Shown here in pieces: positions 17,448 through 25,887 of a stretch of DNA of 59,359 nucleotides. The position numbers and the translations under genes were made by a program. Numbering within the stretch: position 1 is the first letter of the stretch; the number at the start of each line of letters is the position of its first letter. The stretch is from JAEHDI01 sp035455185 (lineage in GTDB: Bacteria; Acidobacteriota; Terriglobia; Bryobacterales; Bryobacteraceae). The stretch lies in the NCBI GenBank assembly GCA_035455185.1, contig DATIFQ010000043.1:1-59359 (forward strand), in the 5' to 3' direction. The notes under the pieces were generated by a model. That model had not been told where the DNA came from, did not search any database, and saw only the letters and a program-made list of their open reading frames with translations.

Positions 17448-18248
17448 ATGAACTTGCGGCCAATCGGAGTGGTTCGCTCTCAAGTCCGTGAACGTAAGGC
17501 GATGCCGCCGTTCGGCGCTCCGGCCAGCGTCGAGGTGTTCCCCGAATTCCGGGATGGGCTGCACCGTCTGGAGAAGCACTCTCACATCTGGGTCTTCGCC
17601 TGGCTGGATCAGGCGGAGCGCGAGCTCCTCCAGGTCACGCCACGGGGTGTCTCGGACTCCGGTCCGGAGGGACTCCACGGCGTCTTCGCCGTTCGCTCTC
17701 CGGCGCGGCCAAACCCGATTGGCCTGACCGCGGCCGAGATTCTCCGTGTGCGCGATGGGACGATCGACGTCGATCTGCTCGACTTCCTTGACGGCACCAA
17801 AGTCATCGACCTCAAGCCGTATTTCTGCAGTCGAGACATCATCTTCTCCGCCAGCAACGCGCAGATCGGACAGCCATCCTCCCGCGAAGCCATGCGCGAC
17901 TCCCTGTTGCGCCAGGCGCTGCGCTTCCATGGTGAGCTGTGTCCGGACCTCGCGCTCGCCGTCCGGATTATCGAGCACTTCCGGGCCGAAGCGCTTGGGC
18001 TAAACGAGCCGGAAGAGTGGCGGATCACCGCCCCCGTCAGGCGCGGCTGCCTCATCGACGCGCTCATCGGCATCACGCGTGCGACGCCCGGCCGCGGCGG
18101 TCTTCAATTCGCCGATGAAGACGCGGTTCGGATACAGCGCCAGAAGACAGTCTTTCTCTATCGTCTTGACGCGATCCGGCCCGCCGACTACGATCGAGTT
18201 CTCTCCGCTCCTGATGCGGATATTTTCCAGTTTGAGATCGCTCCATGA
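17448..18248 (+). CDS. trmO: TrmO (tsaA-like) domain fused to an FmdE-like domain
   Basis: ATG 17448 has a strong Shine-Dalgarno (GGAGGAA). Residues 1-130 form a TrmO/UPF0066 domain: LRPIGVVRSQV, FPEFRDGLHRLEKHSHIWVF, GVFAVRSPARPNPIGLTAAE and LDFLDGTKVIDLKPYF. TrmO methylates the N6 of t6A37 in tRNA using SAM. Residues about 145-266 resemble the FmdE domain of formylmethanofuran dehydrogenase subunit E: LRFHGELCPDLALAVRI, then CLIDALIGITRATPGRGGLQF. The FmdE motif usually reads FHGHxCPG, so here the second His is Glu and the Gly is Asp. No C-terminal zinc ribbon is present. The product is 266 residues. What the FmdE-like part does here is unknown. Its stop overlaps the next ATG by four bases. 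Confidence 0.85.
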   Translation: MNLRPIGVVRSQVRERKAMPPFGAPASVEVFPEFRDGLHRLEKHSHIWVFAWLDQAERELLQVTPRGVSDSGPEGLHGVFAVRSPARPNPIGLTAAEILRVRDGTIDVDLLDFLDGTKVIDLKPYFCSRDIIFSASNAQIGQPSSREAMRDSLLRQALRFHGELCPDLALAVRIIEHFRAEALGLNEPEEWRITAPVRRGCLIDALIGITRATPGRGGLQFADEDAVRIQRQKTVFLYRLDAIRPADYDRVLSAPDADIFQFEIAP

Positions 18249-20461
18249 ATGCACTCACCCGCAGGACGTTTCTTGGAAGTTCGAGCGCTGCGCTCGCCTC
18301 GGCAAGTCTCTCACAGGCTATAAGTCCCCCCGCCGGATCGGCGGATGTGCAGGGACAGCCGGTCCCGATCGACTTCCGTTATTCGCCCCTTTCGTGGCAG
18401 ACGGCGTACTGCTTCCCCGACGACCCTTTCAAGAGCCTCGTCGGAGAACGCGGCGATCTGCGCTACGGGCATCCCGGTCCCGGCAAGCCGATCGACTACT
18501 TCCCGGTCGTGGTCGAATTCTCACTCCTCGGCGTCGAACCCGACACCGCCCGCCGCCAGTGGCTCGATGCGCCGGACCTGCCCGTTGTCCACACGCTGAT
18601 CACCAGGCCCGACGGACTCCTGGAACTCACCGCCTTCGCCACCCACCTGGCCGGCGAAGGCCGCGTCGACAACATCATCCTGGAGGTTCGGCCCCGGAGC
18701 GGGGAAGAGGCGTATGTCCGCCCCGTGATCACCGTCCGGACGAGAGAGGAACTACAGGTCAAGGTCGAAGACAGCATCAGCCTGGTGTTCCTCGCGACGC
18801 AAACCGAGAAGCCCTTTCTCGTCGCGGACTGCCCGCTAGACCGCCGGGACATCGGAACAGGCTGGATCCTCACGCTTCCGGCCGCTGTCTCCACCCCCGG
18901 AAAACCCGTCGTGCACCTCCTTCGGTTCCCGCAGGAGAGCCAACCGGCGGAGAGACTCGTCGCCGGACTGAAGGACCCCAGCCGCCTCACGATGGAGACA
19001 CGGGCGTATTGGACAGGCTGGAGCCCCTTTGGCGGCGACGTGCGATGGAAACTCGCCGGCCGTCACCACGAGTTCCTTCTCGCGTGCGCTCGCAACATCC
19101 AGCAGGCGCGCGAAGAGCGCAACGGGAAACTCACCTTCCAGGTCGGTCCTACCGTGTACCGCGGTCTGTGGGTCGTCGACGGCCATTTCATCCTCGAAGC
19201 CGCGCGCTACCTCGGCTACGACGCCGAAGCGCAGCAGGGCCTGGAGGCGACCTGGGCGCGGCAGGACGCTGAAGGAGGCATCTTCGCCGGCGGCGGCCGC
19301 GAGCATTGGAAGGACACCGGCATCGCCATGTTTACACTCGTCCGGCAGGCCGAGTTGAGCGGAAACTGGGACTACTTTCGCGCGATGCAACCCCAGATTC
19401 TGCGTGGTGTCCGTTTCCTCGCGGCGCTGCGCGACAAGGCGAAAGCTGAGGGCAGCGCCAACGGCCGTTACGGTCTGCTCGCGCGCGGTTTCCCCGACGG
19501 CGGCATCGCCGGCCTGCGTTCGGAGTTCACGAACACCCTGTGGGCGCTTGCCGGTCTGAAAGCCGTCGTGGAAGCGTCGGAACGGCTGCGGATGTCAGGC
19601 TTCGAAGAGGCGAAATCGCTCCACGACGGGCTGCGCAGCGCTCTCTCCGCTGCCATGCGCGAGGAGATGCGCCGCCACGCGCGCGGTTTCGACTACTTGC
19701 CGATGCTGATGAAGGAAGACCCGCAGTGGTCGGCCGAAAACAAGTGGCAGCAACCCCGCCCGCAGAGTGCGCAGTGGGCGCTCTCGCAGGCCATCTACCC
19801 CGGCATCCTCTTCGAAAAAGACGACCCGGTCGTGCGCGGTCACATTGCGCTGATGCAAGCCTGCACGCAGGAAGACGTCCCGGCCGAAACCGGCTGGATT
19901 CAGCACGGCGGCCTCTGGAACTACGGCGCCGCCTTCGTCGCCCACGCGTACCTTTGGGCGGGCCTCACGGACTGGGCACGGCTTACATTCACCGGTTTCC
20001 TGAACCACGCGACGCCGCTTTACTGCTGGCGCGAGGAACAACCGCTTCGCGGCGCAATGGCCGCCGGCTACGTCGGCGACATGCCGCACAATTGGGCGAG
20101 CGCCGAATGTGTCCTCTATCTGCGACACATGCTGGCGCTCGAGGACGGACCGGCCCTGCGGCTGCTTCCCGGCATCGGTGACCCCGAGCTGGCCGCGGCG
20201 GCGCCCTGCACGATCACGGCGTCGCCGACGCGGTTCGGCCGCGTGAGCCTTTCTCTGGAACCACTTCCCCGCGCCGCAGGCTGGCGCTTGAGTTTCCAGC
20301 GTCAGGACGGCCCGACTCCGGGTGCAGTCCAGTTGCCGGCCACCCTCGGATCCCGGCTCATGTCGGCGGAAATTTCGGGAGCGGCGTCGAAGCGCGACGG
20401 CGCAGCGATTTCCGTGGAGCCCGGCGCGCGCTCCTGGACATGTGTCTGGAGGGCCGGGTGA
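18245..20461 (+). CDS. Tat-exported six-hairpin glycosidase-like protein
   Basis: The 738-residue protein begins MNALTRRTFLGSSSAALASA, a twin-arginine leader. An N-terminal beta-rich region (about 35-270) is followed by an alpha-helical region (about 275-650) rich in Trp, Gly and acidic residues: YRGLWVVDGHFILEAARYLGYD, WARQDAEGGIFAGGG, HWKDTGIAMFTLVRQ and PAETGWIQHGGLW. This resembles the (alpha/alpha)6 toroid of bacterial glycoside hydrolases. The exact GH family and the catalytic acids cannot be assigned by eye; candidate acids lie in the VVDGHF and HWKDTG segments. It would act in the periplasm or outside the cell. The start overlaps the TrmO-FmdE stop (ATGA), an unexpected pairing of tRNA modification with glycan processing. 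Confidence 0.7.
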   Translation: MNALTRRTFLGSSSAALASASLSQAISPPAGSADVQGQPVPIDFRYSPLSWQTAYCFPDDPFKSLVGERGDLRYGHPGPGKPIDYFPVVVEFSLLGVEPDTARRQWLDAPDLPVVHTLITRPDGLLELTAFATHLAGEGRVDNIILEVRPRSGEEAYVRPVITVRTREELQVKVEDSISLVFLATQTEKPFLVADCPLDRRDIGTGWILTLPAAVSTPGKPVVHLLRFPQESQPAERLVAGLKDPSRLTMETRAYWTGWSPFGGDVRWKLAGRHHEFLLACARNIQQAREERNGKLTFQVGPTVYRGLWVVDGHFILEAARYLGYDAEAQQGLEATWARQDAEGGIFAGGGREHWKDTGIAMFTLVRQAELSGNWDYFRAMQPQILRGVRFLAALRDKAKAEGSANGRYGLLARGFPDGGIAGLRSEFTNTLWALAGLKAVVEASERLRMSGFEEAKSLHDGLRSALSAAMREEMRRHARGFDYLPMLMKEDPQWSAENKWQQPRPQSAQWALSQAIYPGILFEKDDPVVRGHIALMQACTQEDVPAETGWIQHGGLWNYGAAFVAHAYLWAGLTDWARLTFTGFLNHATPLYCWREEQPLRGAMAAGYVGDMPHNWASAECVLYLRHMLALEDGPALRLLPGIGDPELAAAAPCTITASPTRFGRVSLSLEPLPRAAGWRLSFQRQDGPTPGAVQLPATLGSRLMSAEISGAASKRDGAAISVEPGARSWTCVWRAG

Positions 20462-20467
20462 TACCCG

Positions 20468-22858
20468 CTACCAATACCACTTGAGCCGCACTCCCAAGCT
20501 CCGCGGTTGCACCAGCCGTGTCCCCACGAAGATCGACTGGAAGTTGTAAAGCGCCGTCCGGTTCATCAGGTTCGACACCTGCAGAACCACCTCCCAAGTG
20601 CGACGGTCATCTCTGACGCGCTCGTAGCCGACAGCCATGTCCACCAGGGTCCTGGGTCTCACGCGCGGCGGATTGGCGCCGAGATCGACGTACGGTAGCA
20701 GGTCCGCGTAGTCCGGATCCGCGGCCACAACTTTCGGATCCGACGGATTCGTGACTAGGCCGCTGTCATATCGAGTGGAAGCCGTCGTCCAGATGCCCTT
20801 ATGCGGCCGGTAAGTGACGACGCCCTGCACGCCAAGTTTCTGGTCGTGATCGATCACGAACGGTCCTGAACGGAGGAGATCGATCGCCGTGTTTCCCAGA
20901 AAAAGCCCGCCTGTGAACGGTGGCGTCACCAGCACGCTGTAATGCGTGAAGCTCACCGACCCCGAAAACCTCCGGAACTCCGGCACTGCGATCCTTCCCT
21001 CCGCGCCGCGCACCTTCGCCCTCGCCAGCGCTGTCGGGAAGATGATGCCTGTGTTGAAAAAGTTGTCATTGTCGTGCAGATTGCGGATGTCCTTCCGGAA
21101 GTACATGACATTGACGCTGACCTTGCCGAACAGCGGCTGCTGGACGCCGGCCTCGTACACGTTCTGCCGCTCGGGCGGAATCGGAATGAGCGCCCCGCCG
21201 AGCCTCGCCCGCACTTCAGGCGGCACCAGCACGCTCGACCGCTCGGAATTCGACAGCAGCAGATTCTCGTTGACCGGTGTCTGATAGATGCGATTGTACG
21301 AGGCGCGGAACACCGTCCCGGTCCTCTTCACATTCCAGGCTGCGCCAAGCCTCGGCTGAAACTGGCCGCCCTCCACCAAGAACGCATACCGGTCATAGCG
21401 GAACCCGAGGTTCAGCAGCATCGGCCCAACGCGAAACTTATCCTGTACGAATCCCGAATAGAGGCCTCCCGACGCACGGTCCGAAAACTGGAACAGGCTA
21501 CCGCCGCGGCTCAGGTCGAAATTCTCCAGAGTGGGGATGAATCGGTCCGACCCCGGCGGATTGAACCTCGCATCCGTAATGCCGAAGCTGAAGTTCTCGC
21601 TCACGGGGAAGTGCTGGTAGTCGAATCCGAAGCGAAGCTCGTGAGGGCCTTGGATCAGGCTCATCCGGTTCGCGACCGTGACGTTCGAGAGGTGTCGCGC
21701 CTGCGCCGCTGTTACCGGAGTATCGCCCGCGCTCGGGAAAAGCTGCGCCACGGAAGTGCGGTAGGACGCCGTCGTGTCAAGCGTGGCCGAGGATCCGATC
21801 ACGTGGATGTATCCCAGCGAAATCGAGGCGTCGCGCAGCAATTGGCGCTGGTCCTGGCCACTCACGTGCTGCGATCGCAAGTTCGCGAGCTGGAAGCCCG
21901 ACCGGGCCACCATCGCGTTGAGCCTCAGAAAATCCGCCGGCCCGTGCTGGTAATCGAGCCGCGCAAAGGCTCGCTCCGCATTTCCGCCGTTATGGAGGTT
22001 GTCGATCGATACCTGGTCCAGGAACCGGTTGCTCTTCTGCGCCGAGATCGATGCGAAGTAGCCGAACCGTTCGGTTTGCCCGCCGAACTGCGTCACGTTG
22101 GCGGCATGGTCGAACTGAGCCGCGCTCACTTCCGTGCTGCCGAAGAATCGCCGCCCCGAATTCAACCCTGACCTTGTCGTGATATTCGCCACACCGGACA
22201 CCTTCGACCCGTACTCAGCCGGAATGTTCCCCGTGTGCAACTCGATCGTCTGCACGATGGCGCTGTCAATGCCGTTCCCAAACGCTCCTGTGAGCTGGTC
22301 GCTGATCGGCATCCCGTCAATCACATACGTCATCTGGTTGTGTGCCCCGCGCGGATGGATCGCTCCGTTGGCGTCGGCGGCGAAGCCGGGGAAGCTCAAC
22401 AGCACGGATTCGAGCGCGCGGCTGCCGACGGGGATGGCCATCCGTTCGATCTGCGCCAGGTTCAACTGGGTGCGCGTGCCCGTCGCCTCCGTATCCACTA
22501 ATTGCACCGTCTCAAAAGCGCTCACTGCAATCCGTTCCGCTACGTCCGCCAGTTCCAGCCGGATTTCCAGTTCCACCGGCAGATTCGAGCGCAAGGCTAC
22601 GGTTTGCCGCTTTACGGCGAAGCCCTCTTTCGTCACCGTGAGCACGTACTCCCGGAATGGGATGTTGCTGATCGAGAAGGCGCCGTCCTCCGGCGTCCGG
22701 GCCGTCTCAGCGTACCCGGTGAGTGCGTTCTCAATCGTGACCGCGGCTCCGCCGACGTTCGCTCCCGTCGGGTCCTGCACCCGCCCCCGCAACGTCGCTG
22801 TCACCTGCGCACCCAGAGAGAGCGGCAACAAGATAAGAAGAAGAAGGCAGCCCCGCAT
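20468..22858 (-). CDS. TonB-dependent receptor with N-terminal carboxypeptidase-regulatory domain
   Basis: The 796-residue protein has a signal peptide (MRGCLLLLILLPLSLGAQ) and a CarbopepD_reg domain at about 20-105 (GRVQDPTGANVGGAAVTIEN). A plug domain follows with YVIDGMPISDQLTG and ELHTGNIPAEYGSKVSGVAN. A 22-strand-type beta-barrel ends in VRLKWYW, with the terminal aromatic residue expected of outer-membrane barrels. Such receptors import large ligands, often glycans or metal chelates, using TonB energy. No SusD-like partner is next to it. The ligand is unknown; the neighbouring glycosidase-like gene, convergent with a 6-bp gap, hints at oligosaccharide uptake. Confidence 0.9.
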   Translation of the reverse strand: MRGCLLLLILLPLSLGAQVTATLRGRVQDPTGANVGGAAVTIENALTGYAETARTPEDGAFSISNIPFREYVLTVTKEGFAVKRQTVALRSNLPVELEIRLELADVAERIAVSAFETVQLVDTEATGTRTQLNLAQIERMAIPVGSRALESVLLSFPGFAADANGAIHPRGAHNQMTYVIDGMPISDQLTGAFGNGIDSAIVQTIELHTGNIPAEYGSKVSGVANITTRSGLNSGRRFFGSTEVSAAQFDHAANVTQFGGQTERFGYFASISAQKSNRFLDQVSIDNLHNGGNAERAFARLDYQHGPADFLRLNAMVARSGFQLANLRSQHVSGQDQRQLLRDASISLGYIHVIGSSATLDTTASYRTSVAQLFPSAGDTPVTAAQARHLSNVTVANRMSLIQGPHELRFGFDYQHFPVSENFSFGITDARFNPPGSDRFIPTLENFDLSRGGSLFQFSDRASGGLYSGFVQDKFRVGPMLLNLGFRYDRYAFLVEGGQFQPRLGAAWNVKRTGTVFRASYNRIYQTPVNENLLLSNSERSSVLVPPEVRARLGGALIPIPPERQNVYEAGVQQPLFGKVSVNVMYFRKDIRNLHDNDNFFNTGIIFPTALARAKVRGAEGRIAVPEFRRFSGSVSFTHYSVLVTPPFTGGLFLGNTAIDLLRSGPFVIDHDQKLGVQGVVTYRPHKGIWTTASTRYDSGLVTNPSDPKVVAADPDYADLLPYVDLGANPPRVRPRTLVDMAVGYERVRDDRRTWEVVLQVSNLMNRTALYNFQSIFVGTRLVQPRSLGVRLKWYW

Positions 22859-22947
22859 ATTCGTTAATCGTAGTTTACCAAGAAATATGAACCTCAGTTT
22901 AAATCATTCGTGAATGGAATGCAACCCCGCAGCGATACACTGGGCAA

Positions 22948-23748
22948 ATGTTTCTTGGCCATCTTGCGGTCGGCTTTGCGGCCAAACGGCTTGCTCCGTC
23001 CACTTCGCTCGGAACACTGTTTGCGGCCTGCGAATGGATCGACCTCGTATGGCCAGCCTTCCTGCTCGCCGGTTGGGAGCAGGTGCGGGTGCATCCCGGC
23101 GATACGGCCTTCACCCCGCTGGAATTCGTCTCTTACCCGCTCACCCACAGCCTTCTGATGGCCGCTGCATGGGCGGTTGCCTTCGGCGTGGCGTACGCGC
23201 TTCGCACCCGCAAGATGCGCGCTGCTTTGGTCTGCGGAGGTGTTGTGCTGAGCCACTGGTTTCTGGATTGGCTCACGCACCGCCCCGACCTGCCCCTGAT
23301 TCCGGGTGGCCACAAGTTCGGAGCGGGTCTCTGGAACTTCGTTCCGGCGACACTGACCCTTGAGCTGACGATGTTCACCGCCGGAGTTGTGCTCTACACG
23401 CGCATGACACGCGCCCGGGATCGTAAGGGCGCCTTCGGGCTCATCGCTCTCGTAGGTTTTCTTGCGGCGGTTTATGCCGCCAACGTCTTCGGCCCGCCCC
23501 CGCCGGATGAGTCCGCGGTGGCTTGGGCCTCTCTGTCGCTGTGGCTTCTCCCCTTCTGGGCCGCCTGGGTCGATCGCCACCGCGAATCGGCACGTCGAGG
23601 CGTTTCCTCCGCGTTTCTCACGCCGTCTTGCGTTCAGCCGGCTGAGGGCGTTTCAAAGCCCCCTCGATATCGGTCATCTCGGGCCGCCGGTGCAGCGAGA
23701 AGTAGACGCCGAGAAACACGACGACTGCCAGGCCGACCAGGGCCATGA
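22948..23748 (+). CDS. multi-pass membrane protein, DUF457-like, with long antisense-overlapping tail
   Basis: The first 220 residues hold five to six hydrophobic helices with histidines and aspartates placed near the membrane: MFLGHLAVGFAAKR, SYPLTHSLLMA, LSHWFLDWLTHRPDLPL. This resembles the DUF457/YdjM inner-membrane metal-dependent hydrolase-like group, although no function is established there. The tail (about residues 222-266) is arginine/proline-rich and unlike a membrane protein. It reads through 131 bp that are the 3' end of the convergent sensor gene. The natural stop may have been lost, or the tail may simply be tolerated. The TonB receptor is divergent, with its start 89 bp upstream. 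No Shine-Dalgarno stands out. Confidence 0.65.
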   Translation: MFLGHLAVGFAAKRLAPSTSLGTLFAACEWIDLVWPAFLLAGWEQVRVHPGDTAFTPLEFVSYPLTHSLLMAAAWAVAFGVAYALRTRKMRAALVCGGVVLSHWFLDWLTHRPDLPLIPGGHKFGAGLWNFVPATLTLELTMFTAGVVLYTRMTRARDRKGAFGLIALVGFLAAVYAANVFGPPPPDESAVAWASLSLWLLPFWAAWVDRHRESARRGVSSAFLTPSCVQPAEGVSKPPRYRSSRAAGAARSRRRETRRLPGRPGP

Positions 23749-24754
23749 ATGCAAGGAAGCGGCTCACCGTCCGGACAGGTGCGAATGCTTCAAGGGAATC
23801 CTGGCTCACCAGCACAACCCAGCCGAGATTCCGGTAGTCGGCCTTGAGTCCGGTGTCCGCGAACCCAATCAGTTTTCGGGCCCCGCCACTCACGTCCGCC
23901 ACCATGTAGCCCGTCTGACGGCCGTGCAGCGTTTGCAGCGCATCCTTTACGGTGGCATAGATGTCGGACTTCAGGTTCATCGAGAACACAACGCCTGGAG
24001 CAGCGATAATTGTTCCGTCCTCCTTGACCAGCGCCGCGCGCGATGTGGGGCCGAGTTGCACACGGTTCACGAACGGGAACAGGCTCGTGACGTCCACCAG
24101 GGCGTCCACCGCCCCGACAAACCTCTGGGTACCCTCCTCGACGATCGGAACCCCGATGCCGATGTAATTCGACTTGGTGACCTCGTCGTACAGAATGTCT
24201 GTGAGGTTGACGGTGCCACGGCCCTTCGCGTAGATGGCCTGCCAGAAGTCCTCGTCCGCCTGAAAGTAATCGAGTGTCTTGTGCGTTGCTGCGACTGTGG
24301 CGCCGCGAGCGTCCGTGATGGTGACGCGAAGGAACCGCGGATCGAGTTCCCTGTGGTGCAGCAAGGTTCGCGACGCACGCGAGGTAAGCATCCCGCGCAC
24401 GGTGGCCTCAGCGGCGGGCGTGTTCCACTCGTTTTCAATGCGCTGTATCCGTCCGGCTATGGCGGCTTCGCTCATCCCCTGGTAGGCAAGGTTTGCGGCG
24501 GTGACAGCGTCGACGACGGTTGGCTCGTTCGCCATCACGCTGACGTTGACCACTCGTTCGTGGATGTATGCGGCAATTTCCGTCGCGGTTCCTTCGGCGA
24601 TCGTCCGGAAATGGGTGCCGATGGTATTGACGAGAGCTCTCTCGCTTTGCGAGATGGTCCAAAGACCGGCAAGGCAGATCGGAACAATCGTCAGCAGCAG
24701 TCCGATGAGTAGCCGTTTGACCGGTACACGAATTTCGTATCTTTCTGAAGGCAT
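23618..24754 (-). CDS. membrane-anchored double-Cache sensor protein without output domain
   Basis: ATG 24754 (MPSERYEIRVPVKRLL) is chosen because the 26 residues in front of it are not membrane-like. The 378-residue protein has TM1 at about 14-34, a periplasmic dCache region (about 40-325) and TM2 at about 333-354, followed by only about 24 cytoplasmic residues. Cache hallmarks are FRTIAEGTATEIAAYIHERV, a ligand-pocket-like DARGATVAAT, DILYDEVTKSNYIGIGVPIV and LGWVVLVSQD. dCache domains normally sense small molecules and drive kinases, chemoreceptors or cyclases, but no HAMP or effector follows. A partner protein, or loss of the output domain, must be assumed. It overlaps the convergent membrane protein by 131 bp. 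Confidence 0.8.
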   Translation of the reverse strand: MPSERYEIRVPVKRLLIGLLLTIVPICLAGLWTISQSERALVNTIGTHFRTIAEGTATEIAAYIHERVVNVSVMANEPTVVDAVTAANLAYQGMSEAAIAGRIQRIENEWNTPAAEATVRGMLTSRASRTLLHHRELDPRFLRVTITDARGATVAATHKTLDYFQADEDFWQAIYAKGRGTVNLTDILYDEVTKSNYIGIGVPIVEEGTQRFVGAVDALVDVTSLFPFVNRVQLGPTSRAALVKEDGTIIAAPGVVFSMNLKSDIYATVKDALQTLHGRQTGYMVADVSGGARKLIGFADTGLKADYRNLGWVVLVSQDSLEAFAPVRTVSRFLAFMALVGLAVVVFLGVYFSLHRRPEMTDIEGALKRPQPAERKTA

Positions 24755-25170
24755 GGTATGACTCCCAGGAACTCGGGTCTGAAACTGCGGTCGCGCGCTG
24801 CGTTGCGGGCGTGCCGGAAGGGTTGGGAACACCCTTGCGCGATACGCTCAGGAGTGCCATCGAGAGGCCGCATGACCTCCCTCCGCTTACGAGCATAAAC
24901 CCAAATCGGTGCGGTGAATAGCCCCGAATCCGAAAACGAAGGTCTTTGGTAATCTGGCGAAATATCGTGGAGTACTGGAAGTACTGCGACAAATGCCGCC
25001 GGTTCCCCGAAAGGCGCTGAAAACACCCGAAGAACCCCATTCCGGTGCGACCACTTGACGCTCATGCGCATCACTGTTGTATTGACACGCCCTTGAATTG
25101 GTAGTACTAAGTGAGAAGCGGCAGAGGAGGAGTCCGCACCGGTGCGGGCCGGGGCGGGAGGAGTTATTTC
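24755..25170. other. 416-bp intergenic region between divergent genes
   Basis: This gap separates the Cache sensor gene (minus) from the DnaJ-domain gene (plus). Small open frames cross it on the minus strand but have no family resemblance or initiation signals. It contains one promoter-like sequence at 25082-25110 and a short palindromic segment, AGTACTGGAAGTACT, near 24970. Nothing else could be recognised. Confidence 0.5.
25082..25110 (+). promoter_or_regulatory. sigma70-type promoter candidate for the DnaJ-domain gene
   Basis: A perfect -35 TTGACA (25082-25087) is followed after 17 bp by TACTAA (25105-25110), a weak -10. It lies about 60 bp upstream of the GTG start at 25171. Confidence 0.4.
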
Positions 25171-25815
25171 GTGCAGAGTGGTTCAAACGGCAAAGAAGAA
25201 TTCGTCGACTATTACGAATTGATGCAGATCAGCCCGAACGCTGAGCACGAGACCATACAGCGTGTCTACCGTATGCTCGCGGCCCGTCACCATCCCGACA
25301 ACCCCGAGACGGGCGACGCGGAGCGGTTCCTTCGCCTCAACGAGGCATACCGGACGCTCAGCGACCATGAACGCCGCGCTGCTTACGACCTTGTCTACCA
25401 CACGCGCCAGGCCGAGCCGCTCCGGGTTTTTGAGCTGAAGGAATTCGCGGCGGGAATCGACGGCGAGGCCAACCGGCGGATGGGAATCCTCTGCCTCCTA
25501 TACAGCCGGAGGCGCACCAATCCCGAGCATCCCGGAGTCTCCATCTTGGAGCTCGAAACGATGATGTGGTTCCCGCGCGAGCATCTCGTGTTTACCGTCT
25601 GGTATCTGAAGGAGAAGAACTACATCCGCCAGGACGATCACAGCAACCTCATGATCACGGCGGAAGGCGCGGACTATGTCGAGGAGAATCTGCCCTCGAA
25701 CAAGACTCTTTACAAACTGCTCAAGGCCTCCGAACTCGGCGCCACCCGCTCGGAACGCGACGTCAACTGGCACGCGGACGATCAGCCATATCCTACAAGA
25801 GCAGAGAACTCGTGA
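25171..25815 (+). CDS. DnaJ-domain protein
   Basis: GTG 25171 follows a good Shine-Dalgarno (GGGAGGAG) by seven bases, so the longer GTG 25111 start is less likely. The 214-residue protein has an N-terminal J-domain (about 10-75): DYYELMQISPNAEHETIQRVYRM, the essential HPD tripeptide in ARHHPDNP, and FLRLNEAYRTLSDHERRAAYD. J-domains stimulate the ATPase of Hsp70 (DnaK). The C-terminal half has no Gly/Phe or zinc-finger region. Its last 80 residues (VSILELETMMWFP...VFTVWYLKEKNYIRQDDHSNLMITAEGADYV) look like a winged-helix fold, so it could bind nucleic acid or a regulator. It is a type III J-protein with unknown client. Confidence 0.85.
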   Translation: MQSGSNGKEEFVDYYELMQISPNAEHETIQRVYRMLAARHHPDNPETGDAERFLRLNEAYRTLSDHERRAAYDLVYHTRQAEPLRVFELKEFAAGIDGEANRRMGILCLLYSRRRTNPEHPGVSILELETMMWFPREHLVFTVWYLKEKNYIRQDDHSNLMITAEGADYVEENLPSNKTLYKLLKASELGATRSERDVNWHADDQPYPTRAENS

Positions 25816-25887
25816 CGCCCGATCGTTCCATCCTGCAACCGAAGTGCCCGGCGAAACACGCCGCCTGAAGGAGAAAGAGGATACGCC

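Noticed and set aside
18079..19272. 397-codon plus-strand frame overlapping the TrmO-FmdE and glycosidase-like genes
   Set aside because: It is highly Arg/Pro-rich, which is typical of an out-of-frame reading. Both overlapped genes have good motifs and starts.
20942..22171. 409-codon plus-strand frame inside the TonB receptor gene
   Set aside because: The translation is Arg/His/Pro-rich with no motif, while the opposite strand encodes a complete receptor with signal peptide, plug and barrel.
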